23,748 nt of DNA, taken from positions 1 to 23,748 of the IMG/VR virus record IMGVR_UViG_3300046167_000073; one strand, given 5' to 3'. Positions 14,719-22,200 of this stretch are shown one piece after another. The notes beneath the pieces were generated by a model that saw only the letters and a list, made by a program, of their open reading frames with translations, was not told where the DNA came from and made no database searches. How positions within the stretch are numbered: the first letter of the stretch is position 1; the number at the start of each line of letters is the position of its first letter. Both the position numbers and the translations under genes were made by a program. The stretch is from a virus.

Positions 14719-15542
14719 TGGGAGCAAGTGCGACGGCTTCTGTCGCGGATGTTATAGATAGCTTTAAGTTTACTGCGGGAGACGTTGGTTTTTCTAATTA
14801 CGCAGGTGTGGATTACGGTATAGGTACACCCATAACTTCCCCAGACGTTACTTTAGGTAAGTTTATAGGTAGCGACCCCGGAAACCAAGGAAAGATAGTC
14901 CAGTGTATGTCTAGCACTTCTGGGTTATTTATTTTACGCATAGAAAGCGATCATTTTTTTACTGGTAAAGATATAGACAGAAGTAACCCCAGCCATACGT
15001 TTGACTACATGGTAGTTAAAAATTCAGCAGGGGTAGAGATAGCCGAGCTAGAAATGCTAGCGTGTTTAGAAAACAACTCTACAAGTTCTAATGGTCTCGA
15101 ATCTAGGCTTTTCTTTTGGTTCAATAATAGTTGGATAGGCGGAGGACTTAGCTCCCGCCCTTATTCTGTTACGGTTACTGTTGTGGACGAAGATACATTT
15201 ACTGTGCCATTAACTTTAACTAGAAAGAATCGAGTAGTTCCTTCTGGTGCTAGTGAAACTTTTACAGGCTCTACGGGCAAAGTACACAAGGCAGGGACAT
15301 CTTTAAGTACGTCCTCAGGCATTAGCATAAGTAGCTCAAGTTTATCCTCTAATGTACTTACAATAAACACTAGCAGTGCACATGAGTTAACTACCGGAGA
15401 CACAGTGGATTTATCTCAAATAGGACATTCTAGTTTTGATCCTAACACAATAGAGCAGATTAATTTAACCGGAGGCTACGGTGGTAGCGCTATGATGGTA
15501 GCTGGTCAAGATTACACTGTTGAGTTAAGGAATAGATTATGA
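14718..15542 (+). CDS. Putative tail-associated protein with shared beta module
   Basis: This 274-residue protein is not recognised as a whole. Residues 1-150 look like a compact beta domain (FKFTAGDVGFSNYAGVDYGI, then FILRIESDHFFTGKDIDRSN). Residues 151-250 carry the module also present in the gp4-like protein: VTVTVVDEDTFTVPLTLTRK, SETFTGSTG, SLSSNVLTINTSSAHELTTG, then SSFDPNTIE. The ending, AGQDYTVELRNRL, is beta-like. It begins in TAATG with the fibre gene and overlaps the next start by four bases, so it belongs to the fibre/tail operon. Function is inferred only from context. Confidence 0.6.
   Translation: MGASATASVADVIDSFKFTAGDVGFSNYAGVDYGIGTPITSPDVTLGKFIGSDPGNQGKIVQCMSSTSGLFILRIESDHFFTGKDIDRSNPSHTFDYMVVKNSAGVEIAELEMLACLENNSTSSNGLESRLFFWFNNSWIGGGLSSRPYSVTVTVVDEDTFTVPLTLTRKNRVVPSGASETFTGSTGKVHKAGTSLSTSSGISISSSSLSSNVLTINTSSAHELTTGDTVDLSQIGHSSFDPNTIEQINLTGGYGGSAMMVAGQDYTVELRNRL
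15168..15467 (+). repeat. Beta module copy 2 (FCCH-like, permuted)
   Basis: The module encodes DEDTFTVPL, SETFTGSTG, SLSSNVLTINTSSAHELTTG and FDPNTI, in the same order as copy 1 in the gp4-like gene 3.8 kb upstream. The DNA of the two copies is only moderately alike, so the duplication or exchange is not recent. Confidence 0.65.
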
Positions 15543-16150
15543 GTCATTTGTGTGTGGGGCTGTCGTCTCTACCCGATGACGATACCCTTTTTAGATTATT
15601 TGAAGATAGCGAAGCTAAGATACGAGAAGGTACACTCCCTCAACAGGCATTGGTAGGTACTACCCAACACGAATTGTTTTGTACTATACGAAGTGAGATT
15701 AGTAAGCACATAACTTCTGGGCAAGCTATAGCCTACCTAAAAGATGGTTATCTATGTTGGATAGGTTGGGGAAGTATACGACCATTTAGGAATGTTAAGG
15801 CTACTGCATACAATCAAAAAGGTTTTCTCGCAGGGCAAGACTCTGGCGGTAGTAGAGCGTACTTATACAGTACAGACTTCTGGGATGCCCTAAAGGAGTT
15901 CCACGATCTTAACTACGGAGTCAAGTATAAAACGGTAGGTAGTTATCTTATAAAAGACTCCAGTGCTGCTTTGTTTGAAAAAGAAGTAGGTACACCAAAC
16001 CTCTACAATAAAGACACATACTTAATGCGTAGAGTTGCAGAGTACAAAGAAAAGAATCCCCTCGAAGGCATACAGAACGCCCCAGAGGACATATACCTAG
16101 GCCAAGCCGAGTGGTTTGAATATAGAGTAGCAGATATGAGGTTGGCTTAA
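15539..16150 (+). CDS. Hypothetical tail-region protein
   Basis: This 203-residue protein starts in an ATGA overlap with the preceding gene. It is mixed alpha/beta with no signal peptide or membrane segment. Features are LPDDDTLFRLFEDSEAKIRE near the start, an aromatic stretch GYLCWIGWGSIRPFRN (about 70-85), and DFWDALKEFHDLNYGVKYKT with EYKEKNPLEG in the second half. I recognise no family. The layout is loosely that of an acetyltransferase-like or internal-virion fold, but no motif supports this. Context suggests a virion or fibre-assembly protein. Confidence 0.6.
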   Translation: MSHLCVGLSSLPDDDTLFRLFEDSEAKIREGTLPQQALVGTTQHELFCTIRSEISKHITSGQAIAYLKDGYLCWIGWGSIRPFRNVKATAYNQKGFLAGQDSGGSRAYLYSTDFWDALKEFHDLNYGVKYKTVGSYLIKDSSAALFEKEVGTPNLYNKDTYLMRRVAEYKEKNPLEGIQNAPEDIYLGQAEWFEYRVADMRLA

Positions 16151-16151
16151 C

Positions 16152-16433
16152 ATGGCTTTTAGAGAGTTAGCAAACGTAGGTATACAGCCTAATTTTTCTA
16201 GGGTAACGCAGGGTGTAGGTGCGGTACAAGCCGTAATAGATAGCACTAACTACGCTTACTTGTGGGGTAGCCTTGATAACACTAACTTTGCACTCATAGA
16301 TTCTTTTGAGGCAAACACACTAAAGATAATTGTGATGCCTCCGTTCATTAAAGCTAGTGGTAGCTCTACTGACCACACCACTGCTTTAGGCGGAACTACT
16401 AAAGTTCTTCTAGACGGAGATAGGAAACCTTAG
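16152..16433 (+). CDS. Small hypothetical protein
   Basis: This 93-residue protein starts one base after the previous stop, with GAGGT upstream (about 16139-16143). It appears beta-rich (FSRVTQGVGAVQAVIDSTNY, AYLWGSLDNTNFALIDSFEA) and ends in a Thr/Gly/Leu strand followed by DGDRKP. There is no signal peptide, membrane segment or known motif. It lies at the end of the tail/fibre run, just before the secreted-protein pair, and is most simply a minor virion protein. Function unknown. Confidence 0.55.
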   Translation: MAFRELANVGIQPNFSRVTQGVGAVQAVIDSTNYAYLWGSLDNTNFALIDSFEANTLKIIVMPPFIKASGSSTDHTTALGGTTKVLLDGDRKP

Positions 16434-16434
16434 C

Positions 16435-16983
16435 GTGATGAGATTACTTTTTGGAATAGTGTTGTTGTTGGCATATTTACCAACACTAGCACAAGAGCAG
16501 CAAGATGCTAATGTAGGAGATTTCGGTTCTAATAACCAACAGTCCGCAGAGACTATAGATAACCGAACTACTACTACAGTTACACAAGAAGGGACTCCGG
16601 TCCAAACAGCAGTAGCTCCTAGCGGGGCTTCTTACAATCAAGACGTATGTACTTTTAGTGGGAGTGCTGGGGTACAGACACAAGTATTTGGGTTAGCTAT
16701 AGGCAAGCCGTTTAAAGATGAGACTTGTGAACGTCTTAAACTATCGAAGCAGCTACAGGCATTAGGCCTAAAAGTTGCCGCAGTAAGTGTTATGTGCCAA
16801 GACCATAGAGTTTGGTGGGCATTATATGAATCGGGAACACCATGTCCCACAAATCAAGGATTAATATCAGATGACGCATACTCGTTCTACCGTAACCGCC
16901 CTGACACTGTGCCTGATAAGCCTGTGGTCTACAAGCGCAAAGTCGCAAACAGACCTACAGGGCCACACAGCCGTCATAGATAG
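16435..16983 (+). CDS. Secreted four-cysteine protein
   Basis: This protein is 182 residues from GTG 16435, or 181 from ATG 16438. AGGA at 16422-16425 is better spaced for the GTG; the choice changes only one residue. A clear signal peptide (RLLFGIVLLLAYLPTLA, cleavage after A19) is followed by a Gln/Thr/Asn-rich linker and a domain with four cysteines at 72, 98, 121 and 137. That domain includes GVQTQVFGLAIGKPFKDETC and LKVAAVSVMCQDHRVWWAL. Two disulfides in the periplasm or envelope are likely. The tail (150-182) is basic and low in complexity and overlaps the next gene for 113 bases in another frame. I associate this four-Cys family with other marine phages but know of no function. Confidence 0.7.
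   Translation: MMRLLFGIVLLLAYLPTLAQEQQDANVGDFGSNNQQSAETIDNRTTTTVTQEGTPVQTAVAPSGASYNQDVCTFSGSAGVQTQVFGLAIGKPFKDETCERLKLSKQLQALGLKVAAVSVMCQDHRVWWALYESGTPCPTNQGLISDDAYSFYRNRPDTVPDKPVVYKRKVANRPTGPHSRHR
16856..16860 (+). promoter_or_regulatory. Shine-Dalgarno inside upstream gene that sets the overlapping start
   Basis: AAGGA lies 10 bases before ATG 16871, inside the coding part of the secreted four-Cys gene. It supports a real, independently initiated overlapping start rather than a later one. Confidence 0.6.
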
Positions 16984-17668
16984 CCTCATAGGTCCAGAGG
17001 CAAACAATTTTATTTCGCAGATGGCAGCGAATATGGAAACGGGAAGTACTTTAATAGTACACCCAGATACAGGCAAACAGTATCACGTTACTCAAGGCCA
17101 ATTAGACGCATTTAACCTAGCGTACTCAAAGGCTTTGTCTGAGTCTACACAAGAGCACCTTACTGGTCTATTGCTACAAGATAAGATACTAGAGCAGCAA
17201 GTTGAATTTGACGACCAGAAAGAGGCAATGATAGAAGAGGCACAGGTTATGGCAACTGTTACTGCTATTGCTGCTGAAATAGAAGTTGCCGATGAGTCAA
17301 CTAAGATCGGTATGGAAAAGTATGCTACTGATAACGATCTGAGAGAGATTAAGCAAGATACTCGTGATAAGTACGCTGCAAGTATAGAAGGTATGGTAGT
17401 AGCTAGTCGTACTAAGAATATGTTAGAGCAGTACGAAGGTACTATTATAGAGTCTACTACTTTTGTTACTCAAATGACGGGTACAGTACAGGCTTTCTAC
17501 GACCAAGCCGGAGTCAGTATAGACGGTATGTTTTTAAATCAACTTAACCTAGCTTGGAGTGGCGTACTTGTAGGAGTAGAAGATGAGTTTTGGACAGACA
17601 ATGTACATACAGAGATGGGATTTTTTCCTGACCCTGTAGCCCCAGTATACGAGGTAATACCACAATGA
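16871..17668 (+). CDS. Second secreted protein, helical, overlapping start
   Basis: This is a 265-residue protein. Residues 1-25 form a signal peptide: basic MTHTR, hydrophobic VTALTLCLISLW, then STSAKS with cleavage near 23-25. The Cys at 14 is not in a proper lipobox (LTLC), so lipoprotein status is unlikely. The mature part is mostly helical and acidic (residues 60-175), followed by TTFVTQMTGTVQAFYDQAGV and a Trp-containing C-terminal region. The first 37 codons overlap the last 37 codons of the upstream secreted gene in a different frame. The stop overlaps the next ATG (ATGA). I recognise no family. Its place beside the lysis genes suggests an envelope role, but it could also be a virion protein exported to the periplasm. 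Confidence 0.7.
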   Translation: MTHTRSTVTALTLCLISLWSTSAKSQTDLQGHTAVIDSLIGPEANNFISQMAANMETGSTLIVHPDTGKQYHVTQGQLDAFNLAYSKALSESTQEHLTGLLLQDKILEQQVEFDDQKEAMIEEAQVMATVTAIAAEIEVADESTKIGMEKYATDNDLREIKQDTRDKYAASIEGMVVASRTKNMLEQYEGTIIESTTFVTQMTGTVQAFYDQAGVSIDGMFLNQLNLAWSGVLVGVEDEFWTDNVHTEMGFFPDPVAPVYEVIPQ

Positions 17669-18108
17669 ATGCAGAGCAAATAGGAACGTGGATCGGTATA
17701 GCTTCCGCTCTAGGTGGAGTGGCTATGTCTTTTGCCACAATGGAAGAAAAGATTTCTCAGCTAGAAGGTTCTATGTCTGAGATCTACAATGTAGAAGAGA
17801 TCCGTACTATGGAGAAGCGACTGACTACGTTAGAAGTTACTCAGTCTAATAGTGACGTAGGTCGTATTTCTTCAACTATAGCAACCTTGGAAGGGGAAAT
17901 TAAAAATGTTAACCAAACTATTGAGCGACTTGAAGGCACTATTAGTGGGCTTCAAAACCAAGATACAAGCGAAATACAAAGCGGTGTTAGCGTTAATCAA
18001 AGCCGAATATCATCTTTGCAAAGCACGATTGAAAGGCTTGAAGGGCAAATTACGCGCCTTGGTTCGAGACTAAACTCACTAAAAAACAACAGTAACCCAC
18101 TGGGGTAA
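17665..18108 (+). CDS. Membrane-anchored coiled-coil protein, candidate i-spanin
   Basis: This 147-residue protein has one N-terminal hydrophobic segment (about 6-25, IGTWIGIASALGGVAMSFAT) followed by a long coiled coil (27-140). The coil contains two near repeats, NQTIERLEGTISGLQNQ and LQSTIERLEGQITRLGSR. N-terminal anchor plus periplasmic coiled coil is the topology of an Rz-type inner-membrane spanin, which helps disrupt the outer membrane after lysozyme has acted. It starts in an ATGA overlap with the secreted gene and lies shortly before the holin and lysozyme. No lipoprotein partner was found. XhlA-like or tail-associated coiled-coil proteins are alternatives. Confidence 0.5.
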   Translation: MNAEQIGTWIGIASALGGVAMSFATMEEKISQLEGSMSEIYNVEEIRTMEKRLTTLEVTQSNSDVGRISSTIATLEGEIKNVNQTIERLEGTISGLQNQDTSEIQSGVSVNQSRISSLQSTIERLEGQITRLGSRLNSLKNNSNPLG

Positions 18109-18111
18109 GTT

Positions 18112-18402
18112 ATGCCTAAGAAAAAAGACCCACGTTTAGCTAGGGCAGGGGTATCAGGTTTTAATAAACCTAAGCGTACCCCAAATCACCCTAAGAAGTC
18201 CCACGTTGTTGTGGCTAAAGAAGGGGACAAGATTAAGACTATTCGCTACGGCGAGCAAGGTGCAAAGACAGCAGGTAAACCTAAGAAGGGCGAGTCTGCT
18301 GCTACAAAAGCCAAGCGTAAGTCTTTTAAAGCACGACATGGCAAAAATATAGCTAAAGGCAAGATGTCTGCGGCGTATTGGGCCAATAAGAGTAAATGGT
18401 AA
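18112..18402 (+). CDS. Small conserved basic protein
   Basis: This 96-residue, Lys/Arg-rich protein begins MPKKKDPRLARAGVSGFNKP, has KSHVVVAKEGDKIKTIRYGE in the middle and ends KGKMSAAYWANKSKW. I recall this as a compact family common in marine phages, possibly DUF6321, of unknown function; the database name is not verified. The sequence is soluble and cytoplasmic by appearance. It sits between the coiled-coil membrane protein and the holin, with a GGGG Shine-Dalgarno, so it is coexpressed with the lysis genes. The charge suggests nucleic-acid binding. Confidence 0.65.
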   Translation: MPKKKDPRLARAGVSGFNKPKRTPNHPKKSHVVVAKEGDKIKTIRYGEQGAKTAGKPKKGESAATKAKRKSFKARHGKNIAKGKMSAAYWANKSKW

Positions 18403-18406
18403 ATAT

Positions 18407-18886
18407 ATGAATTTTAGTGCAATTAAAAATGTAATAGGTGCTATTGCTCCTACTCTAGGGACTGCTTTAGGTGGCCCATTAGGCGGTACTGCGGCTCAAG
18501 CTATCAGTGCTGTATTGGGGTGTAAGTCCGACCCTAAGTCTATTGAAACTGCTATGCAGTCTGCTACCCCTGAACAGCTAGTAGAAATTAAAAAGGCTGA
18601 ACTAGACTTTGAGACTAAGCTAGCAGAACTAGAAGTAGACATTTTTGCTTTAGAAGCTAAAGACGTACAGGATGCACGAAAGGCTCACAAAGGGGATTGG
18701 ACTCCTCGCATTGTAGCTTTAGTATCTTTACTCGGCTTTGTAGGCTACATATTCATGGTAACTATTCAGCCGCCTGACGCTAACTCTGACACTATCGTTA
18801 GTTTAGTTTTAGGTTACTTAGGAGGTGTAGTTAGCTCTATTACTTCTTTTTACTTCGGTGCGAGTCACAAACCAGATGATAAATAA
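18407..18886 (+). CDS. 3-TM holin-like protein
   Basis: This 159-residue protein has a Gly/Ala-rich hydrophobic N-terminal segment (5-38, IGAIAPTLGTALGGPLGG), a charged helix (45-95), and two transmembrane segments (101-120 and 129-152). This layout matches the '3TM holin' family known from gene-transfer agents and many marine phages. It should form the inner-membrane lesion that lets the endolysin reach the wall. It lies directly upstream of the lysozyme, whose preferred ATG lies 11 bases inside it. Its own Shine-Dalgarno is poor, and it follows the previous stop by four bases, so coupling is likely. Confidence 0.75.
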   Translation: MNFSAIKNVIGAIAPTLGTALGGPLGGTAAQAISAVLGCKSDPKSIETAMQSATPEQLVEIKKAELDFETKLAELEVDIFALEAKDVQDARKAHKGDWTPRIVALVSLLGFVGYIFMVTIQPPDANSDTIVSLVLGYLGGVVSSITSFYFGASHKPDDK

Positions 18887-19292
18887 ACAAAGATTAGTAG
18901 AGCAGCTAAAGATACACGAAGGCCTAAAGCTAAAGCCGTATCACTGCACTGCTGATAAATTAACAATTGGTGTAGGCAGGAATCTAGACGACGTAGGTAT
19001 ATCTGAAGAAGAGGCATCCTACCTTTTAGAAAATGATATTAAGAAATGCCAAGAGCAGTGTAACGCTCAGTTCCCTTGGTTTGCAGGACTAACTCCCCTA
19101 CGACAAGAGGCCATCATAAACTTAGTGTTTAACATGGGTATTTCTAAATTCAAACAGTTTAAGAAAACAATTGCTTATATACAAGACGGTCAATTCGACC
19201 AAGCCGGTGCTGAGTTACTGGATTCTAATTACGCCCGACAAGTGGGCCAAAGATCAACAGACGTAGCTAACCAGTTAGCTCAGGAGAAATAG
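18876..19292 (+). CDS. GH24 endolysin (T4-lysozyme-like muramidase)
   Basis: This 138-residue enzyme cleaves the glycan strands of peptidoglycan. ATG 18876 was chosen over an in-frame GTG at 18858 because the family core begins soon after it. The motif HEGLKLKPYHCTADKLTIGV aligns with T4 lysozyme so that E15 equals E11, T30 equals T26, and C24 takes the place of D20; R35 replaces H31. The later helices (FAGLTPLRQEAIINLVFNMG, then KFKQFKKTIAYIQDGQFDQA and the YARQVGQRSTDVAN motif) are standard. There is no signal or anchor peptide, so release depends on the holin. Cysteine at the D20 place is known from other active GH24 enzymes and engineered T4 lysozyme. Confidence 0.92.
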   Translation: MINKQRLVEQLKIHEGLKLKPYHCTADKLTIGVGRNLDDVGISEEEASYLLENDIKKCQEQCNAQFPWFAGLTPLRQEAIINLVFNMGISKFKQFKKTIAYIQDGQFDQAGAELLDSNYARQVGQRSTDVANQLAQEK

Positions 19293-19294
19293 AA

Positions 19295-22200
19295 ATGGCA
19301 GTAACTTGGAGTTATACCAAACCAAGCACATCAGGGTACTACAGTACCGAGGAAGTAAGAGCTAATGGAACAATAACAGGTACTTGGCCCTCTGAAACTA
19401 GGACAACCGAAGCAGGAACTGCCTATACTGTTCCGGGGTTCTCGCAAAGCGCTAGCATACAGTTCTACAGACCCGCCGGAAGATCTCAGACGTTAAGTCC
19501 CATAGACTCTTCTGTAGGTAAAGACATACTAACAAATGCGTATAATGCCCACGCTACGTCGTATAGAACTGCTGCGGAACAAGGGGACCTAGGGAGTGCA
19601 ATATCGGCAGGAGTCGAAGCTACTATAGCAAATCAAGACTTCCAAGCCGGACAAACTCAAGAGTTCATAGACCAAGAAACAATTAACCCAGACGAAACTA
19701 ACCAGTTCTTTGAAGATATAGCTGCCGCGTACAATCCCGGTGAGAGTCGTGGAGATTTCTACGATAGAAGTGTGCAAGATCAGCAGACCTCTTTGGATTA
19801 TTATCAATCGCAGACAGGCTTCGAGGCAGGTAATCTAGACGCTACTGTACAAGGCCAAGTGCAAATTAGAGACGACATTTTAAATCAAACTGTCGCCTTA
19901 GCATCACAAGATGTAGCTAACGCATTGACTCTTTTAGGGGCTATGGGAATAGACACTTCTACGATGGTGGCGGTTACTAATCCTGATGGTAGTACTAGCT
20001 ACACTACTCCAGAAGGACAGGATCTAAGCTCAGTTATCTCTGCCCTAGGTACATCTTTAGGGACAAAAATAGACGACGCTGGTGCAGCCAACCTAGCAGC
20101 ATTAGGTTACGGTGGAGAAGGTCAAGACGATCTATTCACCGACATTGGTAGAATCCAAAGTACACTAGGCACAGGCTTAGACTTTAGTTCAGTTACTGAC
20201 GCAGTTAGTCAAGGCTTTACGGATCAACAAACGTATCTTGGTTCGCAGTTCGGGGACATTGCAACTGGTATTTCTGGAGTAGGTGGTCAGGTAACTGACG
20301 TACAAGCTACTGTAGACGCGGTAGAGACTGCGGTGGGTGCGCTAGATACTCGTCAGCTAGACATGGTTACTAAACTAGATAACTTAGGTGTAGATACTGA
20401 CGCAATTATCGCCGCAGTAGATGCAGTACAAACTACGGTAGATCCTTTAAGCGGTCAGGTTACAGACTTAGGGCAAAGCACTGCTCAAGCCGTCTCAGGC
20501 TTAGGCGGCGACGTTTCGGCTCTTTTCGGCGGCCAAGACTCCACTTCACAAGTAGTCGATGCAGTATCTACTAGACTGTCTTCGGATTTAGGCGTAGGAG
20601 ACTCTAGCTTGTCTTCTATTGCATCTAGTATAGCTACTGTAGGTGAAGCTCAGACAGACGACCAGAAAGCATTGGTAGCCCAGATTGGTCAGATACAGAC
20701 TGGTGTTACCAATATGGATAACGCAATAAAAACTAACATCGACGACGAGTTTAAAAACTTAATGACGGTGTTTGATTCAGATGGTCAGTTAATTACTGAT
20801 TTTACTAACGCTGCCGGAGAAGAAGTAAAGGCTCAGTTAAACGATGACGGTACTTTAGTAGTATCTACTTTAACTCAATTAGGGACGGACGTAGGTAACA
20901 TAGATCTTTCTAGTTTAGATACTATGAAAACCTCTATTGACGCTGCTGCCAGTTCTTTTGATACTGCCGAAGGTGCGCTAACTTCTTTTACTTCTCTTGA
21001 GACTAAAAGTGCCAACGACCGAAAGGCTGTACTGGATGCTATTAAGGCCGATAGTACTGCGTTAGATACTTTAATTAACACAGGTATACCTCAAACTATT
21101 AGCACAGGTTTAGCGGACTATAAGTTAGAAGTTGGAGCTAACGATGAGCTTTTAATTACTAACCTAGCTGAAGCAGTAGGATTCGACCAAAGTGATGTGG
21201 CTTCTGCAACTGCTACCGCTGTAGGGTTTAATCAAAGCAACTTAGTAAGCGCCTTAGACACTGCTGTTGCATACGACAGTGCTGCCTTAGTAAGTGCTAT
21301 TGGCTTTGACCCAACTAAACTTAGTACTGCTGCTTCAGATGCTACAAAGGCTGCGGGTTTAGCTGAGACTTCTAAAGACTACTCTGTATGGGGCTTCGAG
21401 AGAGTTAAGACTATACAAAACTCTGTGCTCCCTCAGTTAGTAGGCGACGAAGCTGCAATTACTGACTTGATTAACGGGCAGACAACTACTATAGGCGAAG
21501 ACGTTGCTGAAATAAACGCCCAGAATGAGTTGCTTTTAACTAGCGCAGATGGAGTAGAGACTAATCTAGGATTGCTAGATACGTCTTCAATTCAGAGTGC
21601 AGTAGATGGGTTACAGTTACTCACTGCCACCGATGTGACTAACGCTGTAGATTTGTCCGACTTGAGCACACTAGACGCAGCCGACGTTACTTCTGCGGTA
21701 GACTACAACCCTACCGACTTATTGGCTAAGATTTCTCTACTTCAACCTGAAGTATTAGACACCGATGACTTAGCGGCATTGAGTACCTTAACTGTAGACG
21801 ACTTACCTACTGCGGGAGAAATTGCAGGGCAGGTAGACTACGACCCAGAAGATCTCCTAGCTAAAATTAAATTAGGTCAACCGGAAGTATTAACTCAAGA
21901 CGACCTGTCTGTACTTAGCACATTAACTGTAGATGACTTACCTATAGCTCCTACTGCTGCTGAAGTTGCCACCGCAGTTGATTACAATCCTACTGAGTTA
22001 ACTAGCGACTTTACCACTGCTATCGGAGACAGCCAAAAGGCACTGTCTGAGTTACAAGCAGGACAGACTACTACTATAAAGGGTGCGATTGGTACTTACC
22101 AAGCTGCGGTAGACGACGAGGGTACTCTTTTAGTATCTGCGTTTAACAATCTAGATGGCTCTATTATCGCCTTAGATACAGAAGTAGGTAACATAGATGT

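Noticed and set aside
18858-18875. GTG start for the endolysin
   Set aside because: The lysozyme core begins soon after ATG 18876; the extra six residues add nothing to the fold.
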